Shown in pieces: positions 8,558 to 20,965 of a stretch of DNA of 64,000 nucleotides; within the stretch, counting starts at the first letter, position 1, and each line of letters starts with the position of its first letter. The position numbers and the translations under genes were made by a program. Origin of the DNA: Burkholderiales bacterium GJ-E10. Its GTDB lineage: Bacteria > Pseudomonadota > Gammaproteobacteria > Burkholderiales > Burkholderiaceae_F. The stretch lies in assembly GCA_000828975.1 (NCBI GenBank), contig AP014683.1, positions 2,623,700 through 2,687,699 on the forward strand, read 5' to 3'. Below the pieces are notes generated by a model, which was given only the letters and a program-made list of their open reading frames with translations, was not told the origin of the DNA and made no database searches.

Positions 8558-9838
8558 ATGTCTGCCGCCCGCGGCATGCTGCGCATCGTCGACCGCCGGT
8601 CCGATCCGCCGGGGCGCGGTGCCGTCAATCGGGAGCGCTTCATCCGGCGCTTCAAGGACGACATCAAGCGCGCCGTCGACGAGGAATTCGACAAGCGTTC
8701 GATCACCGACATCGGCCGCGGCGGGCGCATCGCGATCCCCGGCCGGGGCCTTGCCGAACCGCACCTGATCCATGACGACAGCACCGGCAGCCGCGACTTC
8801 GTGCTGCCCGGAAACCGGGAGTTTCTGCCCGGCGACACCATCGACCGCCCGCGCGACGACGAAGGCCAAGGGGCGGGCGACGGCGCCGGAGAAGGCGGGG
8901 GCGGCGCCGATTCGTTCGGGTTTGTGCTCTCGCGCGAGGAGTTCCTCGCACTTTTCTTCGACGATCTGGAGTTGCCCAACCTCGAGCGCACGCGCTTCGG
9001 CGAGGTCACGATGGAACGCATGCGTCGCGGCGGCCACAGCCGCGACGGCGTCCCATCGAGCCTGCTGCCGGCGATGACCGTACGCATGGCCATCGCCCGG
9101 CGGATCGCACTGCGCGGCGCAATCGCCGAAAGACTGGAAGAACTCGAGCGGCAGGCGCAATCCGCCGACGGCGAGGCGCTCCTCGCCCTCGAACGCGAGA
9201 TTGCCGTCCTGCGCGATCGCCGGGCGCACCTGCCGTTTCTCGAGGACGTCGACCGGCGCTACCGCGCGCGCGTGCCGACCAGCGCGCCGGCCACACGCGC
9301 CGCGATGCTGTGCCTGATGGATGTGTCGGGGTCGATGGACGAACGCAAGAAGGATCTCGCCAAGCGCTTCTTTGCCCTGCTCTATCTGTTCCTGGAGCGC
9401 AAGTACGGCCACGTCGACGTGGTGTTTGTCCGCCATACGGAAACCGCCGAAGAGGTCGACGAAGAGCGGTTCTTCCACGATCCGCTCAGCGGCGGCACCC
9501 TCGTGCTGCCAGCGCTGGAACTCGCGCACCGCATTCTCCTGGCGCGCTACGCCGGCCCCGACTGGAACGTGTACGTGGCGCAAGCTTCCGACGGCGACTG
9601 CACCGCCGACGACGGCCGGCGCAGCGCCGCCTTCGTCCGGCAGACCCTGTTGCCGAGCCTGCGGTATTTCGCCTATATCGACACGCCCAGCGCGACCGGC
9701 TGGTTCCGCCGCAGTTCGGATCTCTGGCAGGCGTACGACGCGATCGACAGCCCGGCCTTCGCCCGCCGCGCCGTGCACGACCGCGGCGACATCTGGCCGG
9801 TATTCCGGGAACTGTTCGCGCGGAGGACCGCAGCATGA
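8558..9838 (+). CDS. yeaH: YeaH/UPF0229 family von Willebrand-type protein
   Basis: This 426-aa protein of the UPF0229 (YeaH/YhbH) family has a low-complexity Gly/Asp-rich linker around residues 105-125 and a C-terminal vWA-like domain. Its MIDAS-type metal-binding motif DVSGSMDERK lies at about residue 252. It sits between prkA and ycgB, the conserved trio thought to act together in starvation and stress adaptation, though the molecular role of YeaH is not established. The start ATG 8558 has GGAG six bases upstream. The stop overlaps the ycgB start (ATGA). Confidence 0.93.
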   Translation: MSAARGMLRIVDRRSDPPGRGAVNRERFIRRFKDDIKRAVDEEFDKRSITDIGRGGRIAIPGRGLAEPHLIHDDSTGSRDFVLPGNREFLPGDTIDRPRDDEGQGAGDGAGEGGGGADSFGFVLSREEFLALFFDDLELPNLERTRFGEVTMERMRRGGHSRDGVPSSLLPAMTVRMAIARRIALRGAIAERLEELERQAQSADGEALLALEREIAVLRDRRAHLPFLEDVDRRYRARVPTSAPATRAAMLCLMDVSGSMDERKKDLAKRFFALLYLFLERKYGHVDVVFVRHTETAEEVDEERFFHDPLSGGTLVLPALELAHRILLARYAGPDWNVYVAQASDGDCTADDGRRSAAFVRQTLLPSLRYFAYIDTPSATGWFRRSSDLWQAYDAIDSPAFARRAVHDRGDIWPVFRELFARRTAA

Positions 9839-11451
9839 CCCGCAAGCCCGACCCCGGCCCAGGAGCAATCCGGGACGAAACCCGGGACGACGACCGCCAC
9901 CGGCAGCGCCCGTGGCCGAAGCTGCTCGCCAAGCCCACCGTGCCGATGCCCAAGCCCGGCATGAAGCGCCGCGCCGAGCCGATCGCCACCGGTTCGGAAT
10001 GGACGCTGGGGACGCTGGAGAAGTTCGACCATGCGCTCGCGCACCATGCCCGGCAGCACGGCCTGGACACCTACCCGATCCAGTACGAGATCATCACCGC
10101 CAGCCAGATGATCGATCTGGTATCCACGGTCGGGATGCCGGTGCATTACGCGCACTGGAGCTTCGGCAAGCAGCTGCTTGCGCAGGAGCACAGCTACCGC
10201 AAGGGCATGAGCGGTCTCGCCTACGAGATCGTCATCAACACCGATCCGGCGATCGCCTACCTCATGGAAACCAACACCACGGCCCTGCAGGTCCTGGTGA
10301 TGGCGCACGCGGGATACGGGCACAACGCGTTCTTCAAGAACAACTACCTGTTCCGGCAATTCACGCAGGCCGATGCCATTCTCGACTACCTGCAGTTCGC
10401 GCGCGGCTTCGTGCAGGATTGCGAAGAGCGCTACGGCTGGCGGGAGGTCGAGGAAATCCTCGACTGCTGCCACACCCTGGCGCCCTATGGCGTCGACCGC
10501 TACCGGCGCCCTGCCCGCCTGTCGGTGAAGCGCGAGCGCGCCCGCTTGAACGAACGGCTGCAGTTTGCGGAAAAGCACTACAACCCGGACTTCGCCCACC
10601 TCCACCTCAACGGCAAAAAGGCCGCCGAACCGGCGCAGAGCTTCGAGCCGCAGGAAAACCTGCTGTACTTCATCGAAAAGCACGCGCCGAGACTCCAGCC
10701 GTGGCAGCGCGAACTGGTGCGCATCGTCCGCAAGGTTTCGCAGTATTTCCATCCCCAGCGTCTGACCAAGGTCGCCAACGAGGGGGCGGCGACCTTCTGG
10801 CACTACACGCTGCTGCACGACCTCTACGACGCGGGGGAGATCGACGACGGGTTCATGCTCGAGTGGCTGGCCAACCACGGCGACGTCGTGGCGCAGCCGG
10901 CGTTCGATTCCCGCGGCTTCCACGGCATCAACCCGTACGCGCTGGGCTTCTCGATCTTCCGCGACATCCGGCGCATCAGCGAAGCGCCGACGGACGAAGA
11001 TCGGCAGTGGTTCCCCGGCATCGCCGGAATGCCCTGGGAGGAGGCGATCCATTTCGCGATGGCCAACTTCAAGGACGACAGTCTGGTCGAGCAGTACCTT
11101 TCGCCCAAGGTCATGCGCGACATGCGGCTCTTTCTCCTCCATGACGGCGAAGAGGATCGCGACCACTATCACGTCCAGGCGATCCACAACGAATCCGGAT
11201 ACCTGCGGATCCGCCAGGCGCTGGCCCGGCAGACCCGCGGCGAGACGACGATCCCCCCGCTCACCGTGGCGCGCGCCAACGACGACACCGAACGGGCGCT
11301 GCTGCTCCAGCACCGCGTCGAGAACGGCCGGCTGCTCGACGCCCAAAGCACCGAAACGGTGCTGGGCTACGTCAAGCGGCTCTGGGGGTTCGACGTAGTG
11401 CTCGAAGAAATCGACGAAGCGGGCAACCGGTTGAAGATCCACCGGACATAG
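9835..11451 (+). CDS. ycgB: SpoVR/YcgB family protein
   Basis: This 538-aa protein of the SpoVR family carries the conserved IQYEIITASQMIDLVSTVGMPVHY-type core (given here as positions about 80-105) and the HAGYGHNAFFKNNYLF histidine-rich segment typical of the family. SpoVR is needed for spore cortex formation in Bacillus; in Gram-negative bacteria YcgB is a stress and stationary-phase protein of unknown activity. It is the third gene of the prkA-yeaH-ycgB operon, translationally coupled to yeaH. The N-terminal 40 residues are basic, Pro-rich and probably disordered. Confidence 0.94.
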   Translation: MTRKPDPGPGAIRDETRDDDRHRQRPWPKLLAKPTVPMPKPGMKRRAEPIATGSEWTLGTLEKFDHALAHHARQHGLDTYPIQYEIITASQMIDLVSTVGMPVHYAHWSFGKQLLAQEHSYRKGMSGLAYEIVINTDPAIAYLMETNTTALQVLVMAHAGYGHNAFFKNNYLFRQFTQADAILDYLQFARGFVQDCEERYGWREVEEILDCCHTLAPYGVDRYRRPARLSVKRERARLNERLQFAEKHYNPDFAHLHLNGKKAAEPAQSFEPQENLLYFIEKHAPRLQPWQRELVRIVRKVSQYFHPQRLTKVANEGAATFWHYTLLHDLYDAGEIDDGFMLEWLANHGDVVAQPAFDSRGFHGINPYALGFSIFRDIRRISEAPTDEDRQWFPGIAGMPWEEAIHFAMANFKDDSLVEQYLSPKVMRDMRLFLLHDGEEDRDHYHVQAIHNESGYLRIRQALARQTRGETTIPPLTVARANDDTERALLLQHRVENGRLLDAQSTETVLGYVKRLWGFDVVLEEIDEAGNRLKIHRT

Positions 11452-11547
11452 CGCCCGCGCCGGTGGCCGGCGCATCGCGGCAGAGGGCGCGTCCGGCTAC
11501 CGGAAGCGGGGGGGCGTCGGGCCGCTACGCCGCATACGCTGTACCGC

Positions 11548-12384
11548 GTGGACAGCCATTTCCTCGATTCGATCCGGCGCGCCCTTGCGCCCTGGTGCGT
11601 CATCTGCGGCGTGGAACGGGGCGACCCGGTCTGCCCGGGGTGCCTCGAGGATTTCCTGCCGGAGGACGTCCGCCGTTGCCGGCGCTGCGCCAACCGTCTT
11701 CCCGCATCGCCGGACCCGGCTGTGGAAAACCCTGTGCATGACCCTGTGGGCAACTCCCGGATCCTTGTGGAGCAACCGGTGGAAAAGTCGGCGATTTCCG
11801 GGGAAAACCCTGTGGACATCCCTGGGGATTTCCCTGTGGATCACGTTGTGGACTTGTGCGGCGGATGCCTGGTACGCCGTCGTCGTTTCGATGCCACGGT
11901 CGCGCTCGCCGACTACGCCGCCCCCATCAGCGGTATGATCGCCGCGCTCAAATTCCAGGGTCGCCTGGATCTCGGGCACGCCTTCGGCCGGTTGCTGGCG
12001 CGGCGCGCGGCACGCCGGCCGGGGCGCGGCTTCGATGCGCTGATCCCGATCCCCGTCGCACCGCAACGCTTGCGCGGCCGCGGCTACAACCAGGCGGAAG
12101 AGATCGCACGCGCAACCGCCGCCGGCCTCGGCCTCCCCGTCCTGGCGCGCCACCTGATCCGGAACCGCGATGGTCCGGCCCAGCACGATCTTCCCCTTGC
12201 GCAGCGGCGCACCGGCATCCGCGGGGCGTTCGCGCTGCGAATGCCGCTGCCGGGCTCCATCCGGTGCGTGGCGCTGGTCGACGACGTGATGACGTCGGGG
12301 TCGACCCTCGACGAAGCGGCCGGCGTGCTCAAGCGCGCCGGAGTCGAGCGGGTGGTCAATCTGGTGGTGGCGAGAACGCCGTGA
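11548..12384 (+). CDS. comF: ComF family phosphoribosyltransferase-like protein with repeat insert
   Basis: This 278-aa protein has the ComF layout. The N-terminal zinc ribbon has CVIC, CPGC, CRRC and CGGC cysteine pairs (about residues 17-112). The C-terminal phosphoribosyltransferase-type domain has the PRPP loop VALVDDVMTSGSTLDEA (about 244-260) and the typical RGYNQAEEIAR motif. ComF proteins take part in DNA uptake and later processing of incoming single-stranded DNA. Between the second and third CxxC pairs there is a 45-residue insert of VENP/VDIP-like tetrapeptides (see the repeat at 11721-11855) that the family normally lacks. The start appears to be a GTG at 11548; a weak ribosome site leaves it slightly uncertain. 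Confidence 0.88.
   Translation: MDSHFLDSIRRALAPWCVICGVERGDPVCPGCLEDFLPEDVRRCRRCANRLPASPDPAVENPVHDPVGNSRILVEQPVEKSAISGENPVDIPGDFPVDHVVDLCGGCLVRRRRFDATVALADYAAPISGMIAALKFQGRLDLGHAFGRLLARRAARRPGRGFDALIPIPVAPQRLRGRGYNQAEEIARATAAGLGLPVLARHLIRNRDGPAQHDLPLAQRRTGIRGAFALRMPLPGSIRCVALVDDVMTSGSTLDEAAGVLKRAGVERVVNLVVARTP
11721..11855 (+). repeat. 12-bp-periodic TGTGGA repeat inside comF, DnaA-box-like
   Basis: Nine related 9-mers begin at 11721, 11733, 11745, 11766, 11778, 11811, 11823, 11835 and 11847, so the spacing is 12 bp or a multiple of 3 close to it. Examples are TGTGGAAAA, TGTGGGCAA, TGTGGAGCA, TGTGGACAT and TGTGGATCA. They resemble the reverse complement of the DnaA box (TGTGGATAA), with up to seven matching bases. 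The period is four codons, so the array stays in frame and is read as a Val-x-x-Pro-type repeat. Confidence 0.75.
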
Positions 12385-12465
12385 ATTCCCGACGAACGCC
12401 GTGGCGACGAAAAATCTTGCGAGCGAAGAACGGGCGGGAATGAAGGCCGCCGGACGCCGGGGGCG

Positions 12466-13401
12466 TCAATGGCGCTGGAACAAGGGCAAGCCGTGCTGGT
12501 GCGCGCGGAGCCGCGCGCAGGGGTCCGGACGCGCCTGCGCCGGCATGCGGAATGCGAGGTCGTACGCGGACGCGCGTTCCGGAGATTGCGGATCGTCCTC
12601 GAGCAACCCGATGGAGATGGCGCGGGCGCGCTCGGCATCGGACAGGTGGACCATCACGCCGATGTCGCGACGGGCATGGCCGTTGCCGGTCAACAGGACC
12701 ACGCCGCGGGAAAAGTACGGCCGGATCGACTCCGCCAGCACCGCGTCGCGGGCGATCTGCGCCGTCGCGATCGCCGCCAGCATGTCCTTCGGCGCGAGGC
12801 CGCAGTGCCCGATCGCGATTTCGTGCTCCTGCGCGCGCAACAGACGCGGCGGGATGTCGCGCAACCCCAGCGCCGCCGCCCGATCGGGCGGAAACACCGA
12901 CGACACGCCGTGCATCGCCACCTTCATCGCCTGCGCGCCCGACAGGTCGGCCGCGACGATGGGCAGGTGATATTCCAGGGCCAGTTCGACGTAGGGACGA
13001 TAGAAGTTCCAATTCCAGCCCTTGGCGCCCGCCGCCCGGATGATGCGTTGCGCCCGCGCGGCGACGCTGCCCCGCGCCGCCTTGCGCGCCGCATTCAACG
13101 CCGCCTGCCGATCGGCGTCGAACTGCTCGAACGCGATCGCCGGCCGCGCGCCGCCCTGCAGGAGCAGGCGCAATGCCTGCGCGCGCATGGCGTGCTGCGC
13201 GGCGTTGTCATGGACCTCGCCGGACAGCACCACCGGTTCGCGCGCCATCGCCGCGGCGAGACGTGTCGGCGTGAGCCACGGCAAGGCATGGATGCCGTTG
13301 TCCACGGCGCCCGGACCGGATTCCGGGGACGTCGTCGTGCAGGCGGCGGATGCCGCCACCAGGACTGCCGCAATCATCGACCGGAACATGGTGCGCATCA
13401 T
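12466..13401 (-). CDS. ChaN-family (haem-binding/Tiki-like) lipoprotein
   Basis: This 311-aa protein has a lipoprotein signal peptide (basic MRTMFR, hydrophobic core, then AASAAC, lipidated Cys at about residue 20). It contains the ChaN signature: VVLSGEVHDN near residue 55, FEQFD near 95 and a TGNGHARRDIGV histidine segment near 240. ChaN proteins are outer-membrane or periplasmic lipoproteins related to haem or iron handling. Start ATG 13401, or the next ATG at 13398, follows GAGGTG. Only 10 bp separate it from the metH stop, so it is probably cotranscribed with metH. The biochemical role is not shown by the sequence. Confidence 0.85.
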   Translation of the reverse strand: MMRTMFRSMIAAVLVAASAACTTTSPESGPGAVDNGIHALPWLTPTRLAAAMAREPVVLSGEVHDNAAQHAMRAQALRLLLQGGARPAIAFEQFDADRQAALNAARKAARGSVAARAQRIIRAAGAKGWNWNFYRPYVELALEYHLPIVAADLSGAQAMKVAMHGVSSVFPPDRAAALGLRDIPPRLLRAQEHEIAIGHCGLAPKDMLAAIATAQIARDAVLAESIRPYFSRGVVLLTGNGHARRDIGVMVHLSDAERARAISIGLLEDDPQSPERASAYDLAFRMPAQARPDPCARLRAHQHGLPLFQRH

Positions 13402-13411
13402 CACCTCAGAA

Positions 13412-17143
<3,732 letters not shown>

Positions 17144-17264
17144 GCTGCGGCGTCGAAAAGTGCAGGCCGCATTGTACGGGGGAGGGGGTTTCCGGCGGCG
17201 CGAAGCGGGCGCCGCGGGACGAAACGAACGGCGCCCCGGCCCGGCAGACGGGCGGGGCGGAGCG

Positions 17265-17522
17265 TCAGTGCAGAACGACCGGCTGGGTCATCAATCCGGT
17301 GTAGCTGGCCAGGAAGTCGTCGAACTCGTCGACCGAGGGTTCATGGGAGATGAGTCGCGCGATGTCGTCCCGAAACTGCTCTGCCTGCCGGCCGTCGAGA
17401 AAAATTTCGCGACGGGACCCTTTGTCCATGATCTCGAATCCGCCGGCCGGATGCCGGGCGTCGTCGCCAAGATCCGAGAACTGGACAATGCAGAAATTCG
17501 AGCTGTTGTAGACCATGTTCAT
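17265..17522 (-). CDS. DUF3567 family protein
   Basis: This small protein of 85 aa begins [15 protein letters not shown]. Its conserved core [18 protein letters not shown], followed by an [11 protein letters not shown] segment and the TQPVVLH C-terminus, matches DUF3567, a family known almost only from betaproteobacteria. It has no signal peptide or membrane helix and its function is unknown. The ATG at 17522 gives the family's usual N-terminus; the frame could extend upstream, but that part is low-complexity. It lies upstream of metH on the same strand, 121 bp away. Confidence 0.85.
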   Translation of the reverse strand: MNMVYNSSNFCIVQFSDLGDDARHPAGGFEIMDKGSRREIFLDGRQAEQFRDDIARLISHEPSVDEFDDFLASYTGLMTQPVVLH

Positions 17523-17766
17523 GATGCGATCCGTTTCTCCATCCTCGTGCCGCCCGCCCTTCCGTGGGCTCCTACGCCCGCCGCCGTCGTCCGTCACACC
17601 TGCTATATCGGCCTCTCCGCCCGATTTTCAAGTGGCAACCGATGGGGGAATCGGGGCGAGTGCGGGAAATCCCGCCGGGTTTCCCCCGGAACCGATGCGC
17701 ATCGCCCGTGCATAATGGGCACGAGCGGGTTGCGCCGCAGCCGACACCCCGCGAGCGGCGGCCCGG

Positions 17767-18672
17767 TCATCGCGGCTCCCGGACCGACGCACGCAAGGCG
17801 CCGAGCGAGGTGACGCCCGAAGCAACGAGACGCAGCCCGCGCTCCCAGAGGCCGCGGCCATCAGCCAGCAAGCGCCGTTCCATCTCCGTCGCACCGACGC
17901 CCTCCTCGACCAGCGAGCGCACGCCCGAGTCGACCTCGATCCACTCGTAGACCAGAGCGTGGCCACGATATCCCTCGCCGCGGCAGTGGCTGCACCCGCC
18001 CGGATTGGCCATACGGGCCTGCACGGAATCGCGCGCGGCGGGCGGCGATCGCCATCCGTCGGCGGCCCGTACCAGCGCTTCGCGCACCACCTCGGAGTCG
18101 TCCGGCCGCGAACAATGGCGACACAGCGCACGCACCAGCCGCTGCGCGACCACGAGCACGAGATGGTCGGCCAGATCGGTCGCCGCAACGCCCCAGGCAC
18201 GGAAACGGGGGAAGACGTGGTGCGCGCGGCCGCCGTGCAGCGCCGAAAACACCCGGCAGCCGGCCTGCGCCGCCCGAAGCACCAGCTGCGCCGCCTCGGA
18301 CGAATCGATTTCCGCCAACAGCACGGCATCGGGGCGGCTGCGCAGCAGCCGCCGGAACCGCGCCGCCAGCGGATCGTGCCCGCGGCCGTCGTCCGGATCG
18401 GCGGCCTCGCTCTGCGACCACTCCGGACGGCGACGGGGGACGGTGTCCTCGACGGTCCGGATGCGGTTGCATTGGGGGGCGATGGCCTCGAGCATGGCAT
18501 GGAGCGAGGCGGTCCGCCCAGACCCCGCCGGACCGATGGCCAGGACGATTCCGTCCGGTTGCTGCAGGATGCGGCGGATCTCCGCCAGATCCTGCGTGTC
18601 ATAACCGAGCTCGCCGAGCGTCCGTTCCGCCGTCGGCGGCCCGCGGCGCGGCGCGGCATCATTCCCGAGCAT
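17767..18672 (-). CDS. degenerate GspE/PilB-type ATPase domain protein
   Basis: This 301-aa protein corresponds to the C-terminal ATPase part of type II secretion/type IV pilus ATPases and lacks their N-terminal domains. A Walker A-like loop reads GPAGSGRT, with Arg where Lys is expected. The Walker B region reads PDAVLLAEID instead of the usual GEIRD pattern. The His-box segment (FSALHGGRAHH) and a tetracysteine zinc site (CRHC...CSHCRG) are retained. It overlaps the upstream 85-aa gene by 14 bp. Start ATG 18672 is chosen because the longer frame to 18825 is out-of-family sequence. No other secretion or pilus genes are nearby, so a decayed or repurposed ATPase is likely. Confidence 0.75.
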   Translation of the reverse strand: MLGNDAAPRRGPPTAERTLGELGYDTQDLAEIRRILQQPDGIVLAIGPAGSGRTASLHAMLEAIAPQCNRIRTVEDTVPRRRPEWSQSEAADPDDGRGHDPLAARFRRLLRSRPDAVLLAEIDSSEAAQLVLRAAQAGCRVFSALHGGRAHHVFPRFRAWGVAATDLADHLVLVVAQRLVRALCRHCSRPDDSEVVREALVRAADGWRSPPAARDSVQARMANPGGCSHCRGEGYRGHALVYEWIEVDSGVRSLVEEGVGATEMERRLLADGRGLWERGLRLVASGVTSLGALRASVREPR

Positions 18673-18916
18673 CGGCGGCCCACTGCAGCAGGAACCGGGC
18701 ACATTCCCGGCGGGGCGCCACGAGCCACGCCGAGCGGAACGGCAGGACCTCGTACTGCATGGCGGCCTGCAATCCGGTTCCGAACGCGACGGCGCGCGCA
18801 AACGGAGCGCACAGGTAGTCGGCACGTTCGGGCATGGCCCGCGGGGCTCGGCCGTACCAGCCGGCCGCGGCGCTGATCGCGAGCAAGACGGCCCAGATGC
18901 CGGCGCGGCGGGTCAT
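18659..18916 (-). CDS. 85-aa membrane-anchored protein of unknown function
   Basis: It begins MTRRAGIWAVLLAISAAAGW, a basic N-terminus and one hydrophobic helix (signal anchor or signal peptide). About 60 soluble residues follow, with two Cys (about 36 and 72). I do not recognise the family. Its 3' end overlaps the GspE-like gene by 14 bp, so the two are probably translated together and may be functionally linked. The N-terminal anchor could bring the ATPase-like partner to the membrane, but that is inference only. Confidence 0.6.
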   Translation of the reverse strand: MTRRAGIWAVLLAISAAAGWYGRAPRAMPERADYLCAPFARAVAFGTGLQAAMQYEVLPFRSAWLVAPRRECARFLLQWAADARE

Positions 18917-19075
18917 TGCACCACCCTGATCCGACGGCAGTCCGGCAGCGCCCGACCGTTTGCCATATTTGCCACTTTTCGCTCCCCCGATCGCATGTAC
19001 GAGGGGAGAACGGTAGCCCGCGATCGCGGCCCGGGAACTACCGGGAGCGGGAGTGACGGCTCCGGATCGGGGGCG

Positions 19076-19684
19076 TCAGTAGCGGCGACCGCGCCCGCGA
19101 CCGCCGCCGAACTTCATCAGCAGCCAGCCTCCCAGCATTCCGCCCAGGTGGGCGAAATGGGCGACCCCGGCCTGCGTGCCGACGACCCCCTGGAACAATT
19201 CGATCACGCCGAAGATCGTCACGAACAGCCAGGCCGGCATCGGAATGGGCGGGAAGATCAGCATCACGATGCGCCGGGGGAACAACAACCCGAATGCGAG
19301 CAGGATTCCGAACACACCGCCGGACGCGCCGATCGTGGGCTCCAGCGAACCGGTGAACCAGGTGAAGAGCAACTGCGTCAGCCCGGCCGAAATCACGCAG
19401 ACGAAGTAATACGTCAGGAACCGGTTGCGCCCCCAGACGCGCTCGACGTCGCCTCCGAACATGACGAGGCCGAGCATGTTGAGGAAGATGTGCATGAACC
19501 CGGCATGGAAGAAGCTGTACGTGACGAGCTGCCAGGGCATGAAGCCGGGTGCGCCGAACGCGCGGGAACCGATCGGCCACAGCGCGAGACTGGTGCTCAG
19601 GGTCCCGCCGAGCAGATAGTCGAGGAGGAACGTGCCCACGTTCATCCACAACAGTAGTTGCGTACCGGGGGGGAGCGGAAACAT
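19076..19684 (-). CDS. rhomboid family intramembrane serine protease
   Basis: This 202-aa membrane protein has about six helices. The rhomboid catalytic Ser lies in GASGGVFG (about residue 122), the catalytic His in AHFAHLGGMLGG (about residue 176), and the conserved HAGFMHIFLNM loop in helix 2 supplies the oxyanion-side histidine and asparagine. Rhomboids cleave transmembrane substrates within the bilayer. The C-terminus is short and Arg/Gly-rich. It is on the same strand as the ferredoxin reductase gene, 180 bp downstream of that gene's stop, with a REP-like hairpin between them. Confidence 0.93.
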   Translation of the reverse strand: MFPLPPGTQLLLWMNVGTFLLDYLLGGTLSTSLALWPIGSRAFGAPGFMPWQLVTYSFFHAGFMHIFLNMLGLVMFGGDVERVWGRNRFLTYYFVCVISAGLTQLLFTWFTGSLEPTIGASGGVFGILLAFGLLFPRRIVMLIFPPIPMPAWLFVTIFGVIELFQGVVGTQAGVAHFAHLGGMLGGWLLMKFGGGRGRGRRY

Positions 19685-19819
19685 GGGGCAAGTGTACCGG
19701 AGCGGACTGCGAACCCCGGTCGCGGCCTGCAGAAAGCTCCCTTGGAGGGAGGGTCGGGTGCGCGGAACGAGGCGGGCGCGCGGCGGCGTCGCGCAGCTTG
19801 GCTCTTGCGCCGCCGCCTG

Positions 19820-19843
19820 CCCTCTCCCGCAGGCGGGAGAGGG
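19820..19843. repeat. REP-like hairpin
   Basis: A perfect 11-bp inverted repeat CCCTCTCCCGC / GCGGGAGAGGG (19820-19830 and 19833-19843) with a 2-base loop, between the rhomboid and ferredoxin reductase genes. It has no T-run on either side, so it is more likely an extragenic palindrome than a terminator. A related hairpin with the same CCCTCTC core occurs at 23387-23420. Confidence 0.65.
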
Positions 19844-19864
19844 TGAATGCGGCGGGGCCGCCGG

Positions 19865-20965
19865 TCAGTCGAAGACCGGCGTCTCGACGCCCAGCACCTT
19901 GTGCAGCTTGGGCGAGGTCGTGGTGTACTGCAGGTGGATGTGCTTCTCCGGGAACACGTAGCGCGCCGCCGCGAACGCCGCGAGCGCCGCCTCGTGGAAG
20001 CCCGAGAGAATGAGCTTCTTCTTGCCCGGGTAGATATTGATGTCGCCCACCGCGAAGATCCCGGGGACGTTGGTCTCGAACTTCTCGGTGTCGACGACGA
20101 TCTGCTTGCGCTCGATGCCGAGACCCCAGTTCGCGATCGGCCCCAGCCGCGGCGACAGGCCGTAGAACACCAGCAGCGCATCCATCGGCACGACACGGGT
20201 CACGCCATCGCCGCCCGTCACCTTGATCGCCGACAGGCGCTCGCCCTTCACCTCGTAATCGGTGATCTGGCCGACCAGGAACTGCATCTGCATCTGCTCG
20301 CACAGCTCGTGCATCTTCGCCACGCTCGCGGGCGCGGCGCGGAACCCGTCCCGCCGGTGCACCAGGATCACGCTGCCGGCCTGGTTCGGGCCTTCCTGCA
20401 CGAAGTTCAAGGCCCAGTCCAGCGCCGAGTCGCCGCCGCCCGCGATCACGATGTCCTTGCCGGCGAAATCGGCCGGATTCCGGACCCGGTAGAACAGTTG
20501 CTTGTCGACGAACTGCTCGATGTTCGGCAGGCGCAGCGGGCGCGACTCGAACGCGCCGACCCCCGCCGCGATGAACACCGTACGGGCAAGGAAGCGGTCG
20601 TTGCGCGAGGTTTCCACCAGAAAGCGGCCATCCTCCCGGCGCTCGACCTTGGTGACGGTGCGTCCGAGATGGAACTGGGCGCCGAACGGCTCGATCTGCT
20701 TGAGCAGCGAATCGGTCAGTTCGCGACCGGTACAGACCGGCACGGCGGGAATGTCGTAGATCGGCTTGTCGGGGTAGAGCTCGACGCACTGTCCGCCGAC
20801 GTGGGCCAGCGAATCGATGACGTGCGCCTTGATCTCCAGCAGCCCCAATTCGAATACCTGGAACAATCCGACCGGCCCGGCGCCGATGATGAGGGCGTCG
20901 GTTTCGATCTCGTGTGCCGCTCCGGCCGCGGCGTGGCTTCCCGTAGGTTCCTGATGAGCTTTCAT
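19865..20965 (-). CDS. ferredoxin/flavodoxin--NADP+ reductase, thioredoxin-reductase type
   Basis: This 366-aa flavoprotein has an N-terminal FAD-binding GAGPVG motif (about residues 28-33) and a central NADPH-binding GGGDSALDW motif (about 178-186). A C-terminal FAD contact [13 protein letters not shown] lies at about 301-313. The CxxC dithiol of thioredoxin reductases is absent, which places it with the TrxR-like ferredoxin NADP+ reductases that move electrons between NADPH and ferredoxin or flavodoxin. Start ATG 20965 gives the family length; longer frames run into the glmS promoter region. Confidence 0.9.
   Translation of the reverse strand: MKAHQEPTGSHAAAGAAHEIETDALIIGAGPVGLFQVFELGLLEIKAHVIDSLAHVGGQCVELYPDKPIYDIPAVPVCTGRELTDSLLKQIEPFGAQFHLGRTVTKVERREDGRFLVETSRNDRFLARTVFIAAGVGAFESRPLRLPNIEQFVDKQLFYRVRNPADFAGKDIVIAGGGDSALDWALNFVQEGPNQAGSVILVHRRDGFRAAPASVAKMHELCEQMQMQFLVGQITDYEVKGERLSAIKVTGGDGVTRVVPMDALLVFYGLSPRLGPIANWGLGIERKQIVVDTEKFETNVPGIFAVGDINIYPGKKKLILSGFHEAALAAFAAARYVFPEKHIHLQYTTTSPKLHKVLGVETPVFD

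Noticed and set aside
11721-11855. Chromosomal replication origin
   Set aside because: The DnaA-box-like units are degenerate and lie inside a coding frame. There is no AT-rich unwinding region and no dnaA, dnaN or gidA gene nearby.
17144-17264. Cobalamin riboswitch before metH
   Set aside because: The 120-bp gap is too short and shows no B12-box-like conserved segment.
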